Assembly: GCA_037043455.1 (NCBI GenBank)
Contig: JAWPHD010010388.1
Span: 30,176 to 94,175, forward strand
Direction of reading: 5' to 3'
Origin: Cyrtodaria siliqua
Lineage: Eukaryota; Mollusca; Bivalvia; Adapedonta; Hiatellidae
Length of the DNA: 64,000 bases
In this document: one piece after another, positions 1 to 11,879 of the stretch
Numbering within the stretch: position 1 is the stretch's first letter
Layout: every line of letters begins with the position of its first letter
Notes under the pieces: model-generated
What the model saw: the letters and a program-made list of their open reading frames with translations, nothing else
Database searches by the model: none
Told to the model about the DNA's origin: nothing
Translations under genes and position numbers: made by a program

Positions 1-239
1 CAGAGAGGAATTGATGACAGAATTATTTAGCAGTCTTCAGCGTCCGTTTGCCTGTATGATACAAGAGGTGTTCAACTTATAACGTAACACTTTTGTATAT
101 TATGACATATTATTTTTCAGCGGATTGAAGTAATTATCATAAACATGGGTGATTATACCTACGCTTTTAAATGAATGAATAAACGATTGGTGTTTTACGG
201 CACGTCGACACATAATTAGGTCATATTGAAAAAAACAAA
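1..239. other. non-coding, nothing recognised
   Basis: AT-rich sequence with no open frame or repeat that I recognise. It precedes the diverged repeat field that begins near 240. Confidence 0.5.
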
Positions 240-1190
240 AGGTAGATTAAAATCGCCTCAGTTAGTCCATTACCATATCTCCTCCTAAACTGCTAAACAG
301 AATTCAAGAAAACTGAGGATATGAATTTACCTTGGGGGGAAGGGCCAAAAGGTCAAAAATAACAAAAATTCAATTACACTCTCATTTTCCATATTTCTGC
401 ACATAACTTGGTACATGTTATCGTCTGTGGAAGATAAAAAACATTTCAAACAATTTTATTATTTCGAACGCGGATGTCTGCCCGGCGGATCAGGGTGGGA
501 AGTGATGTGTCTTCTCTGAGTAGTTATGTCTCAAATGATATGGTGATGGTATTACACTGTATACATTTGTTTCCTCCTTCGTCATCGGGTAACAGTGACT
601 CGATGTGTTTTAGTTACGTCTGAAACAATCATTTTGATTAAGGGATTACAGTGTATGATAATATGTCTTTCTCCTATATGTTTGTGTGTGGAGGGTGTAA
701 GTGGCGTCAAATGGTCCAGTATACAAAGAATTCAATTGCTGTGTCATTTTTAAATTATTATTTTTTTAAACTTGGCAAATATACAAATATTCTCCTCTGA
801 AAATACAAAGCATATCAAACACGTTCAGTGTTTCCACCTTAGAGGTGTGCCGAGGTGGGGGAGGATGGGCTTGGTTTGCGTGGGGGATGAGGGTGGGGTG
901 GGAGGGGAGAGGTCAATTCGGTCAAGTAACTATTTTTCTTTCTCAATAGGAAATTGCTCCAGGGTCACCAAGGGTCTCTCGGATAGGAGTAAACAGTTCA
1001 AATACAAAAATACCCTCAACTTGTTCATTTACAGTGGCATACACGTATACAGAAAAGCATAAATAGTACTATTTCTGATCAGAGTATCAAAAAACGATCA
1101 AAACAATTACATGTAAAATGGATACTGGCTTAAAGGGAATTGAACTGGGTGAAGAAAATGTGGGTATTGAGACGGCACGCCACCGATTTC
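240..1190. repeat. diverged dispersed repeat field (R4), related to 18400-19010
   Basis: Several phrases recur here and at 18400-19010 in the same order: a G-rich stretch before a 'ggtcaaa' run, 'ataacttggta', 'ttacactgta' followed by 'gtttcctcc' and 'gtcatcgg', and near the end a 'gaagaaaa' to 'ggcacgcc/ggcgtgcc' to 'ttcgttcta' series. The two loci are therefore diverged copies of one repeat family, with parts repeated within this field. Open frames inside, such as 772-1062, follow no known protein and are treated as chance. The family's class is unknown. Confidence 0.5.
841..914 (+). other. G-rich run with G-quadruplex potential
   Basis: The plus strand carries at least six runs of three to five G within about 70 bases, densest at 879-912, inside otherwise AT-rich DNA. 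Loops are one to four bases, which fits the usual G4 pattern. It lies inside the R4 repeat field, so it is probably a property of the repeat. No gene start is next to it. Confidence 0.55.
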
Positions 1191-1194
1191 GTTC

Positions 1195-1748
1195 TATTGT
1201 TCGGGGCGCTTGTTTCAGCCAAAGGGTTTTCGTCATCAACAGGAGCAGTTTTATAGATACGTACATAAATTACATATCATTTTACTGGAATGTTTAGCGG
1301 TAAATAAAAATATCTTACTTTTCAAAATCGGCTAATAAATAAATATTTTACAGCCAAAATGCTTTTTTAGCGGGACTTTTCCCATGTAAATTTCCTGTTG
1401 CTGGGGCAGCAGAAAACAAAGACAATCTCAAATAACTTCAGTTAGCCCATATACTTCGCTATAAATCTTTCAGAGTGTCTTAATTTACATTTATCCAACA
1501 CATTACAAATAATTTTGGATAAAAATTCTAAAAACAAATAATCAATTTCAAGACAGCAGAAGTTTGCATTGAAAACCAATGTTTGCATGTGAAAATTTTA
1601 TTAGTCAACCGATTTTGAAAAGTAAGGTACTTTTATTTACCACTAGAAATGTTCGTTTCGCTGATATACATTTTATTTAGGTCCTATTTGAATTTTGTCT
1701 TAAAAGTCCAAAAATCCTTTGACTTAAACAAGTGCCCCGAACAATAGT
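1195..1748. mobile_element. fold-back element with long imperfect inverted arms
   Basis: The left arm (about 1195-1330) and right arm (about 1610-1748) are reverse complements at several separated blocks. The outermost reads 'ctattgttcggggc' on the left and 'gccccgaacaatag' on the right. The inner blocks pair 'taaataaaaatatcttacttt' with its reverse complement near 1620-1650. Arms are about 135 bp and the loop about 280 bp. No open frame lies inside, so this is a non-autonomous fold-back or MITE-like element. Target duplication was not established. Confidence 0.65.
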
Positions 1749-2464
1749 TTAATTTAATAGGAGTAAACAGGACAATAAATCTGGATCCTGGACGGTGTTA
1801 TACAATTTCGGGGACACAACATCGGTGTCACGAGTTTTTTTATGATGTGAAACTTAGATCATCTAGAGCAACACATAGCTGTGACGGGAATATTTGTGGA
1901 TTTAAAGTAGAATATCGCCTAAGCCTGTGCTAGGAGGTTTGAGATATGTTGCACTTTACATTATCTCTCAAGAGCAGACTCAATAAAACAGAGTCTGCTA
2001 CTAGTATCTCCTGTTTGTGTTTATTGCATCCAAAGAATCCCCAGCATGTATTGACCATTACGAGGTGCAGACATATCGTCACACATAAACTCTGCGGTAT
2101 GACTGTTGAGGCCACCGTTTCATAATTTACCCAGTTAAAATACTTGCACTTCCCGGTGACCTAAGGCTTCTTCTAATGGCCTGTCCTTTCTTAATAACAT
2201 AAGTCAAGAGTGTATATCTACATACAGTATAGTCGAATCCAAATGATCGTTGACCAATATGTTAAATAAGTACTCATCTGTAGATAACTATATTCTATTT
2301 ATTTGCAAGTGTGTATATTCTGCTCTTAAATGTTAAGTTATAAATATTTTTCGTTCTTTCCTTAAAATAAAGTAATACAACTTATTTTTTATAGATGAGG
2401 AAATCATAACAATGCCTGCAGCCGATGTTTCGAACTAGAAGTTTTCATATAATTTTTAATAATC
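1749..2464. other. non-coding, nothing recognised
   Basis: AT-rich. The short minus-strand frame at 1930-2115 has no recognisable motif and is not supported. Confidence 0.4.
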
Positions 2465-3150
2465 GTGAAAACGACAAATAGCACAAAAACGCATATTCCA
2501 CTTTTCAACGTTCAGACATGGGCATATAAGACTACTGTAAACTTAAACAACAATCAGCAAGATATCCTTCCATCTGATAACATCCCAAATACAAAACTAT
2601 GGATAAGGGCGACATCTGCAATGAATCACCCAGATCCTAGGAGGAAGGGATGCCATGCCAGAGTACATCAGCCAGCATCAGGGTCAGAGTCTTCGAGCTC
2701 AACATCTCAACCATTTACAGTACAAACGAACGTAATACCTCAGGGGAGACCCCGTGTTCCATCTGTACCAACTACATATGGTACCTTTCCAACAGGGGGA
2801 AATATGGACCATATCACTAAGTGGAAACCCCAAGGCCTCATCCCGAAATCACAGAACCCGTGCGTTCACCAATACCGAGTGCGAGTAGACAGCCGGTACT
2901 TCCTGTTGCAGGGAAAACCTACCCGATGCCCCAAAGAGCCATCGTTGATGTCGACACCATCGGTTGCACGTGCCAGACCAGACAGCCGAGACCTCTGTTC
3001 CGAGTTCCAGTGCACATCCGACTGAGGAGCACCTGCCAAGCCATATTGCTTGGAATTAAGAGGATAGAGCGAAAATATCAAACGGTCGATACCGGAATAA
3101 TCACCACGACGACTGATCCGACAGAGGAAGGCATCGGACCGATACGGTGA
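2465..3150 (+). CDS. GC-richer open stretch, possible degraded exon or retroelement tail
   Basis: Base composition rises clearly above the AT-rich surroundings for about 700 bp. Two overlapping plus-strand frames are open (2465-3025 and 2821-3150), both predicting Pro/Ser/Thr-rich, probably disordered peptides with no motif I recognise. One frame may continue the other through a frameshift near 2820. The start at 2465 is not an ATG. It could be a terminal exon, or the 3' coding tail of an LTR element whose LTR may lie near 4064-4640. A fully open minus-strand frame overlaps as well, so even the strand is uncertain. Confidence 0.2.
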
Positions 3151-3195
3151 ATAGGTATCTCCGATAAGAGTGGTTTGAAATGACAATTCCGGCAC

Positions 3196-4045
3196 AACAA
3201 GTGATTTTTTTAATTTAAATTGCTATTTCAGGACAGTGACGAGAAGTTGTGTTATGCACATAATGTTATTTATTTTGTGAATTAGTTTACTTCGGATTTT
3301 ACACTAATGTATCTATTTTCCTGTTATTGTTCAGATTCGGAATTCTATATAGGACAGATAATGGTGTAATTTGCATGATATATATTCAATAGTGTTACAT
3401 TGTATGTCTTGTATTATTGCAAATTAATAATTAATAAGCATTACTACAGTATTACATTTTAGCTTATTTTACCCGACATTTGTCAATGTCGTTATCGAAA
3501 CTGTTTGATTCCATGACAAGTCCATCGATATTGTGGAGAATATCAATTTTGATATTTTATGTATTTGATATTTTAAATTCTCCTTTAATGCTATCCGGCA
3601 AGTATCCCTGTAATGATGGAATTTGACCAACTTCATTTTCAAGTCGACGATTCGCCATTTTTATGAAACTGTCATATATCTGTTGGATAATTGTATCCGA
3701 GTTGCTTTTAGAAAATCCAGATATTATAATACTTCTTTATTTTATTTTAGAGTGACTATTTTGTTTCTTCTGTTTTGAAAGATATAGTCTATAAAATAGT
3801 GCAATTTAATGCATTTCAGTATAGACTTAGTGTGGGAGTTGACTTTAAATATGTTTCCGATTTTTATGCTTGACTATATTTCTGCCTTAAAGTTTCATTT
3901 ATTATTTTCCTAACACAGTGTAGTACACACAGTTTTACAACTTGTCACAGTCAACAATCGACAGTAGAGTGACATTGACATACTTTTGTTTCAGTTGCGA
4001 AACATTATATAGCCTGTTTCAAGGTTTCGGAAAATGTCAGAGACA
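3196..4045. other. non-coding, nothing recognised
   Basis: AT-rich. Nothing supportable was seen between the GC-richer stretch and the possible LTR. Confidence 0.4.
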
Positions 4046-4063
4046 TTTCACAGAGAGGGGAAT

Positions 4064-4640
4064 GTGTAACCAGGTTATTTATATATGTATTGTAAATGTA
4101 TGGATCTTAAGATCGTACATATATTTTGTGTACCTGTTCTGTTTACCTGTGATCTGTATTTTCATGTGATTGTCATGTGACGTAGATGTTACTATATATA
4201 TAGTTGTATGAGTGGTTCCACGACGTGTTGTATGTAAGCTATGTATTTAGGTTGGGGATCCATCACCCTACACGAGTAATTATGCACGTTACCATCGCAT
4301 TCCCACCAATACAACTAACCAGCCTATCATATATCTTTATCTTTCTTCTTGTCAGTCACTCCATTTGTTTTTGGCGGGTGCGGTTATAACACCGACCCTG
4401 AGTTCTTATTCGTCATAGAAGAGTATCGTGTATATTGTATTGTCCTTATACAGACCAGTTATACAGCGATATACAACCTTATTATTCCGGTAAGGTTATT
4501 CCTATGCATTGTGCTAAATCCAATGCGTGGTTGCATTTTGAGAGTTTAATGGATATTTATTTAGCGCCGTGGATTTTTGTTTTTTATTTATTGTTGCAGG
4601 CCACGTTCGTATACCTTAATCTCTACAACCCGGTTTACAT
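4064..4640 (+). mobile_element. possible solo LTR with upstream purine tract
   Basis: A purine-rich tract ('cagagaggggaatg') directly precedes 'tgtaaccagg', and about 575 bp later the sequence reads 'cccggtttaca'. Thus the ends form a short imperfect TG...CA inverted repeat, as expected of a gypsy-type LTR. TATA-like 'atatatag' lies inside. Against this, the 3' end sits within a local two-copy duplication and no second LTR was found. The small open frames within (3942-4701) have no family resemblance. Confidence 0.3.
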
Positions 4641-4908
4641 ACATTTCACCAAATGCTGGGTGTGCCATATCATTTATAATTGCAAATTATTGGTCAATTA
4701 ATCAGACCATATATTGAAATTACATATTCTAAAATTAAAACATAAACATACCATAATCTCTACAACCCGGTTTACATACATTTTACCAAATGCATTTTAC
4801 AAAGCAGTACCTTTGAAAAAATGCTGGTTGTGCCAAATTATTTATAAAAAATATGGGTCATTTAATTAGACCATATATTGAAATTACATATACTAAAATT
4901 AAAAGATA
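4613..4908. repeat. two-copy local duplication, about 140-160 bp units
   Basis: Unit 1 starts near 4613 and unit 2 near 4751. Both open with 'taatctctacaacccggtt' and end with 'ccatatattgaaattacat' plus an A-rich tail. Unit 2 carries about 20 extra bases. The copies are diverged, so the duplication is not recent. Confidence 0.75.
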
Positions 4909-6925
4909 AACAGTTGTTTAATAACTTTAAGCAATTAGGTTATACTGTGACAGTCATGTTTATAATATTCAATTTTCAGGCATAACTTATGTGTTTAAAA
5001 AATCAAATTTCAATTTCAGTTCCTTACCCCAATTTCACTTGTCCGGCAGACGATACAATGTATAGGACTGTTAAACTGACAGACTACACACTCTTTACAT
5101 ACAAGTAAGCAGATAATCTTTCTTTGTTCGGTTTAAAAAGGGTAAGAAAGTATTCCACGTTATGTTTGGTGCATTTCACATTTCCACTTCGTTTTGTCGT
5201 AGTTTGCATAATCAAAAATACAAAACATATAGGTTATGTTATTTTTGATGAACGATTAAAATAAGAAATATTCGTCCTGCGTAATGTGTACAGCATAATA
5301 ATATAAAGGTAAACATATTTTATATAAGTTCGTACTTGCTAGAATAATGGAAAATGAAGTTATGCATACTATCCATTAGAGTTTGCGTAGTTTGAATAAT
5401 GTAAACAGATAAGGGGTAGATAAGGGGAATACACATTTTTTTTGCATTTTAAAACAAGTAAGGATATACTCTCCCTTAGTAGTGCGAATTAATAAAGAAT
5501 AGTAGGAAAAGGTATTTTAGTGATATGGTAGTTTGCATTTTGTTAACAAATATACTCTCGGTCAATGAAAACGTAACAGAAAAAAAAAAAGTTTAAAAAG
5601 TACGAATTTGAGGCAGTTTGGAGAAAATATGATCCATATAACGAGTCGACATTTAACATTTACTATGTGCATACATACCTGGATAAAGTGCATTCCAGAT
5701 AGTTGTGTGAAATGCACGTGAATATCCGTGTTTTTTCAGTAACATCGTACAAAGAAATCATTTTCTCGGAAACAATCATTGGAAAATACTGTCAAAGGCA
5801 AACAATAAAAATGGCCAGTAAAATCTATTGGAATTGATTAAGAGACAGATTAATGCAGGTTGCAATTTAGTGAAACAGTTTATGAGTGTGTTTATTAAAC
5901 AATGTTAAATGACAATATAAATTAGTAACTGCTTGTCATAAAAGCCTGCCAATAAACATGTAAGAAAAATTGGGTATCAAAATAAAATTAAATACTTAAA
6001 AGATACAAAAATAATGGTTCAGAATTGTTATTCTAAATCGTTTTCGAATAATCACAATAGCATAAACATATGGAGTTACTATTGCTTTTCATTGATCGTT
6101 AGTAAATATGTCTTCATATCAGTTGCTAACATGTGACAATAGTCTAAATTTCCTCTAAATATATAACATAACACAAAATAACATAATGTTATTCAGCATT
6201 AAACCACAATAAAATAATTTATAGCCTAGCTATAAATATGAAAATACAAAAGTCTGTCTCTCCTTTTCATAGCGTTTTATATCCGTCATAAATATATAAT
6301 ACGTTTTACTAGGAGGAAGGAAAACAACTATGTATGTTTTATATTAACAACACCATATCCATTCCAAGATAGGACTTTAAGACTTTCCTCCATTTGACTT
6401 CCTTAATTATTCACATATGCCTGACCATTAATGAATAACTTTTCACTCACCATTCGCACATTGTTACATGTTTCTTCCTCACGTTTCATAGTATATATAC
6501 ATGTACATACATTTCATTAAGAATGGAGTGTAACAAAATATTGTATATTTTTCTGGCTTTTGAAGTAATGCTCTCATTGTATGTACGGTAAGCATTTGTC
6601 ATATTTGAAACACATTAAAATTTACCTCATATTGTTTTACTGAACCAAACAGCTAACGCACCAGTAGACAATACCTTTAATATCTGAATAATAACAATCA
6701 ATACATCAAAACAAATTTCATTCTGAACGAGACAAATATCATGTCAATAACGACTGTAAATTTAAAAATATCATTCGAATCACCTGTCTCCAACGGTACC
6801 ATTAAACGTATTTAATAATGGTGTGTTAGCTGCTTGGTTCAGTGTATATTAAATGAATTTATAGTTCATAGGATTAAACACATTTTCATACTAACGGACT
6901 GAGATGATGTATTTCTATGCCAACA

Positions 6926-7014
6926 CATCAACACCAATCCGACGGTCATTACAACAACACCAACACCAACCCGACGGTCATTACAACACAACCAACACCA
7001 ACCCGTCTGTCATT
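6926..7014. repeat. minisatellite, about 33 bp x 3
   Basis: Three diverged units share 'caacaccaa(t/c)ccg' followed by 'acggtcattacaac' or 'ctgtcattac'. No coding frame is maintained across them. Confidence 0.8.
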
Positions 7015-7454
7015 ACCGTAATTTGACTGCCATTTTACTATAAAAAGAATTCAGCTGGAAAATAATATAATGTTGATTATGTTATACTTGATATTAACAG
7101 ATTCTTTAGCATCATTAAAAGCAACAGTATAAAAAGGAGTTGGTCACCGCATATTCTCTTACACTATGCGCCTTTGAAGATGACACACATGTTTAACTCC
7201 TATATTTGACTGAAAATATAAGAAATAAAAATTGAAAGATATTAAACATTTTCATTATTGTTTTTAAATAAATTTAATCTTATTAACGACGCAATCTTTC
7301 AACACATACACAGACATTACTATACTCATACGTCTATGTGCACCGTACAGCACCCTGAAGAATGTTTTACCGAAATTCAGTCTCATTAAAATCAAATCCT
7401 AACAACGCTTTGCTACTCTCCGCTATAGGATCTGACAATACTGACGTCTGATCC

Positions 7455-7567
7455 ACCTTTTATCTTATCAACATCAATATTCATGAGAACATCAACTAAA
7501 TTTAACCCTTTTATCTTATCTACATGATCAACATCAATATTCATGAGAATATCAACTAAATTTAACC
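7455..7567. repeat. tandem duplication, about 55 bp x 2
   Basis: Two adjacent units both run from 'ttttatcttatc' through 'aacatcaatattcatgaga' to 'atcaactaaatttaacc'. The second carries a few extra bases. High identity suggests a fairly recent slippage event. Confidence 0.85.
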
Positions 7568-9170
7568 AAAGAATTCGCGAGTTTCATATGCACTTTCAAA
7601 TGATGTTCGAGTGAACTGAACAAACGAAAATCAACATATTTTAACACATATAACCCCCAAAAAAGATAAAGTCACCGTGTGTTAATGCTGTGGTTTGCAT
7701 GATAAATTCAAAGTAATGCACTAAATGGCGTATTTTAAAGCAATAATACGAAGAAAAGTACACAGCAATCTTGGTTTTATTCAGCAAATATTCAATAATT
7801 GTTCGACAACGCGATGTTTTTGTGTTAATAAGCTAAACGTTACGGACATTGTCTCTTTCAAAATGTAAATATATTTTTAAGTCAACAGAATATTAAAGAA
7901 GTTTAAATTAAAACTCCTTTAGTGTACACACACGTTGGAGTTATTTCGGCGTTTTCGTTCTAAAAAATAGTTTTGACATTAAAATATACTATAAAACTAT
8001 CCCAGTATGTACGTGTATGATGCATTCTACTATTTAAAAGCAAAAACAAATTATATTACAAAATGATTTGTTAAACGCAAACGAAGCAAGTTTGATATCA
8101 ATTAAATTAACATGGTTTCCAACATTGTGTCCTGATTTCAGATACAACCAATACGTTAATCATTTTCAACATTATACATATGTTATTTCCTGTTTTAAAA
8201 GTGATTGTACTATGTGACTGTGCAATTACCATATTAGTATGCTGGTCTGGTTTGAGTCGATTCCAGGCATTTCAGGCATACTGCCTGGACGATCTAATCA
8301 GCTTAGCTAGGAGACCGAAGTATAGATCCGGATCCGTATTGATGAAGCCATAATTTTTACATTTTTAAACACTCATTCATATCGTTTTAAGAAATCCTTT
8401 TTTTATATTTTTAATAATGCTATGGATTAATAAAACCCATAGCTAAATACATAATTTATTTTAATACGAGATGCCCTGTGGTGTTGATAAATTGTTAATA
8501 ACGACTTTGGAAAATATAAAAAATATCTTAAATTTTGAATTAAGTAATATTTTCTAATTAAGTTACTTTATAAATTCGGACCCTGGTCCTGCATGAAACG
8601 AACAGCCATAGCCATTCGACTATTTCAGATAAGTTATCAAAAGGCAGACATAACTCAACTTTTGAACATCAATATTTGAGCTAAATTCTTAATATTTAAG
8701 ACTAAAAATCTATAAACTGTATAAGTAAAGATAAAGTAGACACGTATTAATCATCATAAATAATAATAATAATAATGTCGTGATTTATGTTAACTTCAAG
8801 AAGTGTGTTTTCTTCTAAGAGGAACATAAAGATATATGTTGTAATCTAAACAGGTCTGACGTACAATGCTAGTAAGTGCTTTCGTAAGATAGTTAACACA
8901 ACCACTCAATTCACTGTCCATTAATATCAGTTTGTAAAAAAAAAAACAGAAACACATGTAACACACATATCTTTGCAGTCACTCGAACATTTATATAATA
9001 CAAACAATGTGATTGGTTAAAGGAGGATCAAATGATCAATTTAAGGTACTTTAATTTTCAATGAACTGTATCAATATCTACTTGCATCCGCCGTTCATAG
9101 AATGTGCAAAAAAACAACAGCAACCCGTATTTATTCTAACCATTTGTTTTAATAAATTAAGAAAATGAGT

Positions 9171-9297
9171 TCTTCACCACCCTTTCAGTTGTTTTTTTGT
9201 CTCTTTCATTGTAGTTTCTAGTCCTTGTTTGCAGTACAGTGCGGACCTACGATGCCATTGCGTTCGGACGCTGTGGTTTCTATATGACCCTATATAT
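9171..9297 (+). mobile_element. R2 repeat, 3'-end fragment
   Basis: About 125 bp matching the last part of the R2 repeat (compare 9764-9894 and 12418-12552), from 'tcttcaccaccctttc' to 'ccctatatatta'. It lies about 45 bp upstream of a nearly full R2 copy in the same orientation. Its own 3' end is slightly diverged. Confidence 0.75.
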
Positions 9298-9343
9298 TAT
9301 TCTTAGGATTGTAATTATAGCAATTATAAAGTTTGATGTCTAC

Positions 9344-9894
9344 AATCAGTTATTACGCTTCACTTTTCACTTGTGCAATGACTGGACTACCTCTTGGGAC
9401 TCTATGAGTGTCCCTACTGAAACCCCAACTAAGGGAGGTGGGTGCATGAGCTTTCGTCCCTCGGGTTTTCTGGTCGTACCCGAGATTGGTCTTCTCTTTA
9501 GCTGCAACTACTATGGTTGTTCAGTACGATTCTGGATACATCCTGAGATGTTTATTATTTTGTATGTATATCTTTAGTTGGTTTCTCTGGATGTGGACTT
9601 TATTGTTAGAGATTTCCTTTTGATGGGATTTAGTTTTGTTTGCACTGTCTTGTCTATTTGGGCGCCGAAGACAGGATAATAGCGAGGATTGTGCGCATAT
9701 AAAATCGATTCAAGCTAACCAGTAGGTCTTATTGCCTACTGACCGTTCCAAGTCGGTAACCCTGTCTTCACCACCCTTTCTGTTGTTTTTTGTCTCTTTC
9801 ATTGTAGTTGCAAGTCCTTGTTTGCAGTACAGTGCGGACCTACGATGCCATTGCGTTCGGAGGCTGTGGTTTCTATAGGACCCTATATATCATT
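9344..9894 (+). mobile_element. R2 repeat, retroelement C-terminus plus 3' region
   Basis: About 550 bp at high identity to 12002-12552. The first about 60 bp match the C-terminal codons of the retroelement-like protein read at 11885-12060, with a stop just after. The rest would be 3' non-coding sequence with a TATA-like 'catataaaatc', ending at 'ccctatatatcatttt', after which the copies share nothing. The 112-residue open frame at 9239-9577 crosses the R2 start in another frame and is probably not a gene. The element class is not identified. Confidence 0.7.
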
Positions 9895-10221
9895 TTAAAT
9901 ACTTTTTATCTGCGTTCATCGGAAAATAAATGCATTCAAATAGCAGTATTGTACAATGCAAAAGTGGTAATTAAATATATTAATTACAGTTACAAGTCCT
10001 AGAATAATACATATATTCTACATAATATGTTATGAATAACAACGCATGAATGGTGAGACATTCGTTTTGTCTTACCTGCACTAAGTAATCTACTAGTATG
10101 TCATTGATAATTGTATAGTCTCCAAGCAAAATATTTTTTTCTCTGAATTCAACAATGTATACCTGTGAACTGGCAGCATACTTTCTTGTTTGAAAGTCCG
10201 TATGGATCCATCCTTAGAAAT
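9895..10221. other. non-coding, nothing recognised
   Basis: Sequence beyond the R2 end, AT-rich, with no open frame of note. Confidence 0.4.
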
Positions 10222-10252
10222 ATCTCTGTCTGTCTGTCTGTCTGTCTGTCTG
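10222..10252. repeat. (TCTG)n microsatellite
   Basis: About seven perfect tetranucleotide units, followed to about 10315 by degenerate 'cgtccgttcg' and 'gtctg' motifs that extend the simple-sequence character. The overlapping open frames on both strands arise from the repeat. Confidence 0.95.
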
Positions 10253-10315
10253 TATATCATTTCGTTCGTCCGTTCGTTAGTCTGTCTGACCATCCGTCCG
10301 ATGTCCGTCTGCCCG

Positions 10316-10734
10316 TTATAATTGGTATAATTAATAAATTTATTTACATAAAATATTCACTTACAGAATACACAAATCCAGTTTTTCATCAATATCCAGT
10401 TTTTGAATTAAGTCGAAATAAAAGTATCCAATTTTCCTTTAATTCAAATGTGCAAGTGTCTCTTTAATCTAAAATTTTAAGTGCCTCTTTAATCCAAAAA
10501 AGTTAATGTCTCTTTAGTTGTCCTTTTAGTCTAAATAACATTTTAATATGTTTGGTTCACTCCAAATATTCAAATTCACTGTTATTATGAATGAGCACAA
10601 TATGTATTAAATCGTCCAACAATTATATTTTCTAAAAGCTTCCAAATCTAAATTAAGTTTAATGAAGAATACTGAAATTGATCCACTTAACTGCTGGGTT
10701 AATCCCATAGTTCGTTTGTATACTGTCTTAGACT
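10316..10734. other. non-coding, nothing recognised
   Basis: AT-rich. A short internal repetition of 'gtg(t/c)ctctttaatc' phrases occurs near 10455-10515. No gene is supported. Confidence 0.4.
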
Positions 10735-10965
10735 GTGCCTGAGGCTTACCCACTAAAATCCTCCAATACAAATAGTCCACATCATCATAAATGTATTTGC
10801 ATAAATAATTTCAGTACCCGATAAACACATTTACATCTGTACTATTTTTAACTTTCTTCAAGGCCATATCATAAATAAACTTGCAATGCAACATGTACAT
10901 ACGGAGGCACATGCGACAATACATGTACACCTTCAGACATAGGTAACAACTTCACCCTTAAAGAA
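10735..10965. repeat. dispersed repeat R3
   Basis: Shares ordered phrases with 15440-15595 and 47095-47245: 'gataaacaaatttac', 'cttcaaggcca', 'aatgcaacatgtaca', 'caatacatgtacaccttca' and 'gacataggtaa'. Class unknown. Confidence 0.7.
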
Positions 10966-11139
10966 CAAAAAATATTCATGTAATAAAGCATTCTTTTGAA
11001 CGGCATGTAATAAGCAATGCAATAATTCGAATACTATTTCAATTGCAACACATATGTCAAAGCATATATTACAACATGCCATTGTTTCTTTTCAAAATCA
11101 ACAAGTGTTAACAAATATATTGAATTACAATCGTTAGAA

Positions 11140-11876
11140 TGCACAAATATCTTAAACACGAGGCAATCTGCAATTAAATTATCTGTCCTTCTGACCTGTT
11201 TTATCTCAATTTCATACCCTTGCAACATCAAACTCCACCTCATCAATCTTTGATTTTTGTTTTTGTCATTTTATTTTCTAATATGTGTGGATTGTGATCA
11301 CTGAAGACAACTATTGGCGAAATGGATGAAGTTAAATACACTTCAAAATGTTGCAATGCAAAATGAAAGACACTCTTTTTTAATAGTTATAATATTTTTT
11401 CGGATGCTCGTTAAACGTTTTCGAAAATTAACAAACTGGATGATCAACACCATTGTTGTCTTCTTGCATAAGTACTGTACCAGCAGCAATGTCGCTACAT
11501 TCAAGTGTTAATTAAAATTGAAATTCAAAATTTAGAGTTGAAAGCACTGGTGCACTCATCAGAATAGCTTTTAATTTGTCAAATGACTATTGGCATTTTT
11601 CAGTTCAAACAGATGTATTTCTTTTACTCAATAAAGTTGTCAAAGGTTCAGCAATGACTGTAAAGTTATGACAAAATCGTCTATAATGAGAAAACGCATG
11701 AGTTGCTTAAAAAAGTAGGTATAGGAAATTCAGAAATAACATTGACCTTAGCTTCAATAGGTTTAACATAGCTCTGTACCACTTCATGTCCTCAAAGTGT
11801 GACATTTGTCAAACAAATTCACTTCTGTTGAGGTTGACGATTAAATTCGCCTCAGTAAGTCGATCGATAAACTTCG
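11140..11876 (-). pseudogene. gypsy-type retrotransposon remnant: RT tail and RNase H
   Basis: Reading the minus strand from 11876 leftwards, one frame gives 'KFIDRLTEANLIVNLNRSEF', the region after the gypsy RT catalytic core. Farther on, near 11320-11290, comes 'IVVFSDHNP', the RNase H segment with its catalytic Asp, then 'MRWSLMLQGYEIEIKQV' and 'DNLIADCL' near 11246-11155, typical of the RNase H end in gypsy Pol. Stops and frameshifts break it. It continues the RT start at 12552-12760 on the other side of an R2 copy. Nothing suggests activity. Confidence 0.85.
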
Positions 11877-11879
11877 AAA

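Larger units (their letters stand above)
4911..9170. other. long AT-rich non-coding tract
   Basis: No protein family, RNA gene or transposon end was recognised across about 4.2 kb apart from the small tandem repeats listed separately. An A-run lies at 5579-5590 and a short AAT microsatellite at about 8758-8775. Low GC and frequent stops in all frames argue against coding. Confidence 0.5.

Noticed and set aside
6926..7014. Coding repeat with an Asn-Thr theme
   Set aside because: The units are not a multiple of three in all cases and stops occur nearby; it is a minisatellite.
9239..9577. 112-residue open frame as a gene
   Set aside because: It starts in the 3'-end fragment of R2 and runs through the next R2 copy in a frame different from the retroelement's own C-terminus.
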